Origin: DASPKW01 sp038244055 | GTDB lineage: Bacteria; Planctomycetota; Phycisphaerae; Tepidisphaerales; Tepidisphaeraceae | DNA: 9,489 nucleotides | Direction: 5' to 3' | Assembly (NCBI GenBank): GCA_038244055.1 | Contig: JBBRTW010000269.1 | Location: 1 to 9,489, forward strand | In this document: positions 5,455 to 9,489 of the stretch, in pieces | Numbering within the stretch: position 1 is the stretch's first letter | How the letters are laid out: each line of letters begins with the position of its first letter | Position numbers and translations under genes: made by a program | The notes under the pieces: generated by a model | What the model saw: only the letters and a program-made list of their open reading frames with translations | Databases searched by the model: none | What the model was told of the DNA's origin: nothing

Positions 5455-5463
5455 AGATATACT
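5436..5463 (+). promoter_or_regulatory. Sigma-70-type promoter of feoAB
   Basis: TTGAAA (5436-5441) and TATACT (5458-5463) are each five of six to consensus and 16 bases apart. This is the best promoter match in the window. Initiation near 5470 would give a leader of about 60 bases to the feoA ATG. The -35 and most of the spacer are covered by the operator palindrome. Confidence 0.6.
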
Positions 5464-5529
5464 TCGTACATAACGGATGCCGATATCCGGTGTATACTTG
5501 ATCGAAGACCTGATCGGAGAGCCGCTTCA

Positions 5530-5835
5530 ATGCAAAAAGCTTGTGAACTACCGCAATGCAACCACACGGGTTCCGTGAGCACCTGCGAGCTGAATACGCT
5601 CGGCATCGGGTGCAGCGGATGCGTCGTTTCGGTCGGGGGCGATCAGGAAGTCCGTCGGCGCTTGCTGGAGATGGGGTTCTGCAACGGCGCGGCGGTTGAG
5701 GTCGTTCGGCGGGCGCCGCTGGGGGATCCGATCGAATTCCGTCTCCGCGGCTATCACCTTTCGCTGCGGCAGGAGCAGGCCAAGTTCGTGCAGGTCAGCT
5801 CGAGGCCGGTTCCGGCGGCCACGGTCAAGGCGTGA
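5530..5835 (+). CDS. feoA: Ferrous iron transport protein A
   Basis: The 101-residue cytoplasmic protein has a FeoA SH3-like domain from about residue 20 to 92, shown by EVRRRLLEMGFCNGAAVEVVRRAPLGDPIEFRLRG (40-74, read as two adjacent segments) and LSLRQEQAKFVQV (77-89). FeoA proteins associate with FeoB and are needed for ferrous iron uptake. GGAGAG (5516-5521) lies about 8 bases before the ATG, supporting this start. The roughly 20 residues before the domain are unusual for their cysteines (Cys5, Cys10, Cys19), with Cys28 and Cys31 in a C-x2-C just inside. This could bind metal, but no known motif is matched. It is the first gene of the feo operon, under the promoter and operator at 5434-5463. 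Confidence 0.93.
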   Translation: MQKACELPQCNHTGSVSTCELNTLGIGCSGCVVSVGGDQEVRRRLLEMGFCNGAAVEVVRRAPLGDPIEFRLRGYHLSLRQEQAKFVQVSSRPVPAATVKA

Positions 5836-5952
5836 GATTCGATCCTTTCCATCCCCGCCGGCGCGCGGGAATGCTTTCCAAAAAAATGAAACGCGGTCAT
5901 GAAACCTGCGGCGGGGATTTGGGGCGATGAATCGTCCGGATATGATTTTCCC

Positions 5953-8463
5953 ATGCCGACCTGCTGCAAAGAGACGCTCGATGATCAGCCGACGATTTCC
6001 ATCGGCAAAGGCGGGCTGACGATCGCGCTGGCAGGGAACCCGAATTGCGGCAAGACGACGATCTTCAATGCACTGACGGGGCTGCGGCAGAAGGTGGCGA
6101 ACTATCCGGGGGTGACGGTTGAGAAGAAGACGGGCAAATGCGCGCTGGCGGGCGGAAACGCAACCATCATCGATCTGCCGGGGACGTACAGCCTGGTGAG
6201 CCGCTCGCCGGATGAGGTGGTGGCGATGGAGGTGCTGCGGGGGCTTCGGCCGGGGACGCCCGCGCCGGATGCGGTGATCGTGGTGGTGGATGCATCGAAT
6301 CTGCAGCGGAATCTTTATCTGGTGAGTCAGTTGATCGAGCTGGGCCGGCCGCTGGTGGTGGCGCTGAACATGATGGACATTGCGCGGCGGCGCGGGATCG
6401 ATGTGTCGGCCGAGCTATTGGAGAAGGAGCTGGGGGTGCCCGTGGTTCCGGTGGTGGGGCATAAGCGCGAGGGGATCAAGGAACTGAAGGAGGCGGTGCT
6501 GAAGGCGCGGATCGCGCCGATGCCGGATTGGCCGCTGCCGCAGGTGCTGAGGGATGAGTTGGTGGCGGTGGGAGCCGGCTTGCTGGAAATAGGCGGCAGT
6601 GGGCAGTCGGCAGTGGGCAGTGGGGAAGGGAAGAAGTTGGAGGTTGGAAGCGAGAAGCAAGAAGGTTCGTTGTCCGTTGTCAGTGGTCCGTTGTCAGTTG
6701 CACTTGGCAATGCCTCTCCGACAACTGACAACGGACCACGGACAACGGACAAAGAACAATTGACCCCCTCGCAACTCGCAACTCGCAACTCGCAACTTTG
6801 TTCCTGCCGTCTCGCGGAGCGGTTGCTGGTGGGGGACAATGGGCCTGATCTGCGCGAGATTGCGGGGAAGGAGGGCGTGAAAACATTGGTGGAGGCTTCG
6901 AGGGCGCGGCTGGCGGCGCTGGGGATCGATGCGATGCAGGCGGATATCGAGGCGCACTATCGGTGGATCGAGACGGTGGCGGGGCGGGTGAGCAGCTCCG
7001 TGGATGAACTGGCGGCCATGGGCGTGGCGGGGACGGGGGATACGCTGAGTTACGAAACGCCCAAGAAGCGGCATTTGAGCGATCGGGCGGATGCGGTGCT
7101 GATCCACAAGGTGTGGGGTCTGGTCATCTTCGGGCTGATCATGGGGCTGTTGTTCGTGACGATTTTCTGGCTGGCCAAGCCGGTGATGGATGGGATCAAG
7201 GAGGGAGTGGACAGCCTGGGGAAATTCACGGCCGGGCATATGTCGGAAGGGCCGCTGCGGGATCTGGTGAAGGATGGGATTTTCGCGGGGGTGGGGGCGG
7301 TGGTGGTGTTCGTTCCGCAGATCGCGATTTTGTTTTTCTTCCTGGCGGTGCTGGAGGATAGCGGCTACCTGGCGCGGGCGGCGTTTTTGATGGACCGGCT
7401 GCTGGCGAAGGTGGGGCTGCACGGCAAATCGTTCATCCCGCTATTGTCGAGTTTCGCCTGCGCGATTCCGGGGATCATGGCGACGCGGACCATCGAGGAT
7501 CGCAAGAGCCGGCTGGCGACGATCCTGATTGCGCCATTCATGAGCTGCTCGGCGCGGCTGCCGGTGTACACGCTTTTGATCGGGACGTTCTTCGCGACGT
7601 ACGGGGCGATGGTGCAGGCGGGGATTGTGCTGGCGCTGTACGCGCTGGGGATTGTGGCGGCGGCGCTGACGGCGTGGTTCTTCAAGCGGACGCTGCTCAA
7701 GGGGCCGACGCCGGCGTTCATTTTGGAACTGCCGACGTACAAGGTGCCGCAGATTTCGCAGATCTCGCGGCAGGTGTATTCGAATACGTGGAGCTTTTTG
7801 GCGAAGGCGGGGACGACGATTTTCGTGTTGAGCATCGTGTTGTGGGCGCTCATGTACTACCCGCACTTCTCAAATGAACGCGCTGCCACACTCGCGGCAG
7901 AGTTCAAAAAAACGGCGGTCGAGAAGGATCGCACTGAATTCTTCTCCGGGGCTGAATCGATCACTTATCGCCTTCCGCCGGAACGAGAAAGGGAAATCGA
8001 TGGGGACGCGGAAAAATACGTCGGTGCCGAGCAACTTCGCCAAAGCATAGCCGGGCGCTTCGGGCACCTGATCGAGCCTGCGATTCGGCCGCTGGGATAT
8101 GACTGGAAGATGGGCGTGGGGCTTGTGGGCGCGTTCGCCGCGCGCGAGGTCTTCGTCAGCACGATCGGAATTGTCTACAGTGTCGGCGACCCGGGGGAGG
8201 AAACCACCGATCTCGCCAAGGCGATGCGGGAGGATACATACACGGCCGGGCCGCGGGCGGGCAAGCCGGTGTGGAGCGTGCCGGTGGCGCTGAGTCTGCT
8301 GGTGTGGTTCGTGCTGGCGATGCAGTGCATGAGCACACTGGCGATCGTGCGGCGGGAGACGGGGGGATGGGGCTGGCCGATGTTCATGCTGGTTTACATG
8401 AACGCGCTGGCGTATGTGGTGTCGCTGGGGGTTTATCAGATCGCCAAATTGTTCGTGGCTTGA
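5953..8463 (+). CDS. feoB: Ferrous iron transporter B, carrying an in-frame repeat insertion
   Basis: The 836-residue protein is the inner-membrane Fe(II) permease with a cytoplasmic G domain. Motifs: G1 GNPNCGKT (28-35), G2 region NYPGVTVEKK (50-59), G3 DLPG (74-77), G4 NMMD (139-142). The membrane part begins near 382 and has both gate regions: FACAIPGIMATRTIE (501-515, with conserved Cys503), PFMSCSARLPVYTLL (528-542), and FAAREVFVSTIG (728-739). A block at about 214-286, at the end of the G-domain linker, is the repeat element also found in pheS. Without it the length is close to usual FeoB. The ATG at 5953 gives an N-terminus (MPTCCKE) of normal length; an in-frame ATG at 5899 would add 18 residues. 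Neither has a clear ribosome binding site. feoA lies upstream, and no feoC follows. Confidence 0.95.
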   Translation: MPTCCKETLDDQPTISIGKGGLTIALAGNPNCGKTTIFNALTGLRQKVANYPGVTVEKKTGKCALAGGNATIIDLPGTYSLVSRSPDEVVAMEVLRGLRPGTPAPDAVIVVVDASNLQRNLYLVSQLIELGRPLVVALNMMDIARRRGIDVSAELLEKELGVPVVPVVGHKREGIKELKEAVLKARIAPMPDWPLPQVLRDELVAVGAGLLEIGGSGQSAVGSGEGKKLEVGSEKQEGSLSVVSGPLSVALGNASPTTDNGPRTTDKEQLTPSQLATRNSQLCSCRLAERLLVGDNGPDLREIAGKEGVKTLVEASRARLAALGIDAMQADIEAHYRWIETVAGRVSSSVDELAAMGVAGTGDTLSYETPKKRHLSDRADAVLIHKVWGLVIFGLIMGLLFVTIFWLAKPVMDGIKEGVDSLGKFTAGHMSEGPLRDLVKDGIFAGVGAVVVFVPQIAILFFFLAVLEDSGYLARAAFLMDRLLAKVGLHGKSFIPLLSSFACAIPGIMATRTIEDRKSRLATILIAPFMSCSARLPVYTLLIGTFFATYGAMVQAGIVLALYALGIVAAALTAWFFKRTLLKGPTPAFILELPTYKVPQISQISRQVYSNTWSFLAKAGTTIFVLSIVLWALMYYPHFSNERAATLAAEFKKTAVEKDRTEFFSGAESITYRLPPEREREIDGDAEKYVGAEQLRQSIAGRFGHLIEPAIRPLGYDWKMGVGLVGAFAAREVFVSTIGIVYSVGDPGEETTDLAKAMREDTYTAGPRAGKPVWSVPVALSLLVWFVLAMQCMSTLAIVRRETGGWGWPMFMLVYMNALAYVVSLGVYQIAKLFVA
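6595..6795 (+). repeat. Composite heptamer/palindromic element inserted in frame in feoB
   Basis: Organisation parallels the pheS copy. Four GGCAGTG-like heptamers (6595-6622) come first. The 119-nt core follows (6634-6752): AAGTTGG, AGGTTGG, AAGCGAG, AAGCAAG, AAGGTTC, then a long hairpin. Four perfect CTCGCAA heptamers end it (6768-6795). Core length equals that in pheS exactly, and the reading frame is the same (KLEVGSEK, EGSLSVV, TDNG, RTTDK in both). The flanking heptamers differ from those in pheS. Confidence 0.9.
6670..6752 (+). repeat. 31-bp near-perfect hairpin in the feoB element
   Basis: The left arm (6670-6700) is TTG plus four heptamers (TCCGTTG, TCAGTGG, TCCGTTG, TCAGTTG). The right arm (6722-6752) is CAACTGA, CAACGGA, CCACGGA, CAACGGA, CAA. 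The arms pair at 30 of 31 positions around a 21-base loop (6701-6721), with arm and loop lengths identical to the pheS hairpin. Confidence 0.92.
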
Positions 8464-8486
8464 AGGCGGATGCGCTTCAACCGCCT
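8464..8486. terminator. Weak hairpin between convergent feoB and DeoR genes
   Basis: AGGCGG (8464-8469) pairs with CCGCCT (8481-8486) around an 11-base loop, directly after the feoB stop and overlapping the DeoR stop. It could act as a bidirectional terminator, but neither side has a T-tract and the stem is only 6 bp. Confidence 0.25.
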
Positions 8487-9255
8487 ACTCGGCGATGATC
8501 AGGCGGCAGTCGGCGTCTTCGATCATCTTGCGGTGATCGGCATTGATGCCGTTATCGGTGACCACCACATCGATTTCCTTCAGGTCGCAGAGGCGGGAGA
8601 GGGCTTGTTGGCCGAACTTGCTGGAATCGACGAGGAGGACGACTTCCTGGGATTGGCGCATCATCTGGCGCTCGGCGTTGACCAGGAGCATGTTCTGGTT
8701 GTAGAGCGAGCCGTTATGGATGCCGGCGACGCTGAAGAAGAGGGTCTTGGTGTGGATGGTGGCGATCATATTCTCGGCGACCGGGCCGAGAAGCACACCA
8801 TATCGCGGGTACATCAGGCCGCCGGTGAGAATGAGCTCGACGTTTTCATCGTTGAGGAAAAGGTTGGCGATGGGGAGGGAATTGGTGACGAGCTGGAGGG
8901 GCTGGCCGAGGAGTTCCTGGGCGACGTAGAAGGTGGTGGTGCCGCCATCAATGAGGACGGTCTGACCGGGCTGAACGAGAGCGCGGGCGGCGCGGGCGAT
9001 GGCATGCTTGGCATCGTTGCGGTAGCCCATGCGCTGATCGAAGGCGTAGGGGCGCGAGGGGGCGACGGTTTTATCGCCGAGCCAGACGACGCCGCCGTGG
9101 GTGCGTTTGACCAGGCCCTGCTGCTCCATGGATTCGAGATCGCGGCGGATGGTTGAAGCGGAAACGCCAAGCTCGGCCGACAGCGTCTCCACATCGGCCA
9201 GGCCGCGCTGGGAGATGATCTGGGTGAGTCGGGTGTGGCGTTCGATGACGATCAT
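8485..9255 (-). CDS. DeoR/GlpR-family transcriptional regulator
   Basis: The 256-residue protein has the two-domain DeoR layout. Residues 6-56 form the N-terminal winged helix-turn-helix (LTQIISQRG, VETLSAELGVSASTIRRDL, LVKRTHGG). Residues about 75-250 form the sugar-phosphate-binding sensor domain related to phosphosugar isomerases, with IDGGTTTFYVAQEL (102-115), LVTNSLPIANLF (122-133), LTGG (143-146) and LLVDSSKFG (207-215). Such proteins repress sugar or polyol catabolic genes and respond to phosphorylated intermediates. The effector cannot be read here and no sugar operon is adjacent. The ATG at 9255 fits the family N-terminus but lacks a clear ribosome binding site, since a heptamer repeat occupies the region just upstream. 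It is convergent with feoB and lies 63 bases after the next minus-strand gene, so may be co-transcribed with it. Confidence 0.93.
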   Translation of the reverse strand: MIVIERHTRLTQIISQRGLADVETLSAELGVSASTIRRDLESMEQQGLVKRTHGGVVWLGDKTVAPSRPYAFDQRMGYRNDAKHAIARAARALVQPGQTVLIDGGTTTFYVAQELLGQPLQLVTNSLPIANLFLNDENVELILTGGLMYPRYGVLLGPVAENMIATIHTKTLFFSVAGIHNGSLYNQNMLLVNAERQMMRQSQEVVLLVDSSKFGQQALSRLCDLKEIDVVVTDNGINADHRKMIEDADCRLIIAE

Positions 9256-9264
9256 TTCTTGGGA

Positions 9265-9292
9265 GTTGTTAGTTGCTAGTTGTTAGTTGTTA
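9265..9292. repeat. Four-unit heptamer array upstream of the DeoR gene
   Basis: The units are GTTGTTA (9265-9271), GTTGCTA (9272-9278), GTTGTTA (9279-9285) and GTTGTTA (9286-9292). The seven-base period and GTTGT start resemble the GTTGTCC units of the hairpins in pheS and feoB. Here the array is non-coding and has no second arm. It fills the gap where the DeoR ribosome binding site would be expected. Confidence 0.85.
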
Positions 9293-9318
9293 GTGGTGGG
9301 AGGCTGTCGGCGGTTTGG

Positions 9319-9489
9319 TTAGTTTTGTTTGGTCAGGTCGGTTTTGATTCGGCTTCGGGAGTAGGCGACTTTCTGGGCGGGGGTCATGGATTTGAAGTCG
9401 GGGGTGCCGTCGGGTTTGGTGGGGATGTTCTTGGTGTTTGTCGTGGGTTTGGGGTTGGTGGATGGGGCAGCGGGGCTGTCGGGGTTGGG
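9319..9489 (-). CDS. C-terminal end of an unrecognised protein (truncated by window edge)
   Basis: A minus-strand frame enters from the right edge and stops at 9319, giving 56 residues. The first 30 or so are Pro/Thr/Asn/Lys-rich and low in complexity (PSTNPKPTTNTKNIPTKPDG). They are followed by a basic tail, DFKSMTPAQKVAYSRSRIKT, ending in DLTKQN. The composition suggests a linker followed by a short C-terminal helix. Only the tail is visible and I recognise no family. The same-strand DeoR gene starts 63 bases downstream. Confidence 0.5.
   Translation of the reverse strand, partial: PNPDSPAAPSTNPKPTTNTKNIPTKPDGTPDFKSMTPAQKVAYSRSRIKTDLTKQN

Noticed and set aside
4397..6795. pheS and feoB as pseudogenes disrupted by repeats
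   Set aside because: Both frames stay open and every downstream catalytic or transport motif is present, so disruption is not supported.
6694..7422. Minus-strand open frame of 242 codons within feoB
   Set aside because: Antisense to conserved FeoB membrane segments; His/Arg/Gln/Pro-rich sequence typical of a shadow frame.
8470..9156. Long open frame on the + strand opposite the DeoR gene (228 codons)
   Set aside because: It is fully antisense to a clear DeoR-family protein; its Gly/Asp/Glu/Ala-rich sequence is the shadow expected from high-GC codon bias.

Overview
The window is a high-GC bacterial chromosome segment. Gene content plus dense short palindromes and simple tandem repeats in and between genes suggest a PVC-type bacterium, most likely a planctomycete (Phycisphaerae-like). 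That assignment is inference: no rRNA or other decisive phylogenetic marker is present. The + strand is visibly G-rich from about 4000 onward, whichever strand is coding.

Layout. 1-451 (-): membrane N-terminus of a YacL-type PIN/TRAM protein, cut by the window edge. 668-1573 (+): aldose-1-epimerase-like protein. 1574-2190: mostly non-coding, with a REP-like hairpin, an 18-bp palindrome, a 29-residue membrane peptide gene with a strong ribosome binding site, and a strong intrinsic terminator. 2191-2912 (+): overlapping antitoxin/PIN-toxin pair. 2922-3689 (-): zinc-ribbon membrane protein, convergent with the toxin. 3715-3817: inverted pair of palindromes (BIME-like). 3914-5095 (+): pheS. 5096-5529: repeat- and operator-rich gap leading to a promoter overlapped by a Fur-like palindrome. 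5530-8463 (+): feoA-feoB ferrous iron uptake operon. 8485-9255 (-): DeoR-family regulator, convergent with feoB. 9319-9489 (-): C-terminal tail of an unrecognised protein.

The most unusual content is a composite repeat inserted in frame in two conserved genes, pheS and feoB. Each copy has a 119-nt core with about 86% identity between copies. The core contains a 31-bp hairpin built from TCCGTTG-like heptamers around a 21-nt loop, and it is bordered by further heptamer arrays that differ between the copies. Both genes stay open and both copies are read in the same frame (peptide KLEVGSEK...GSLSVV...TDNG), adding roughly 63-72 residues at loop or linker positions. The stems differ by both compensatory and non-compensatory changes. 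A simple heptamer array of the same kind lies just upstream of the DeoR gene. This resembles in-frame palindromic elements of Rickettsia combined with the heptanucleotide repeats of filamentous cyanobacteria.

Functionally, feoA/feoB form a coherent iron-uptake unit and the antitoxin/PIN pair a toxin-antitoxin module. The remaining genes look like unrelated single units.
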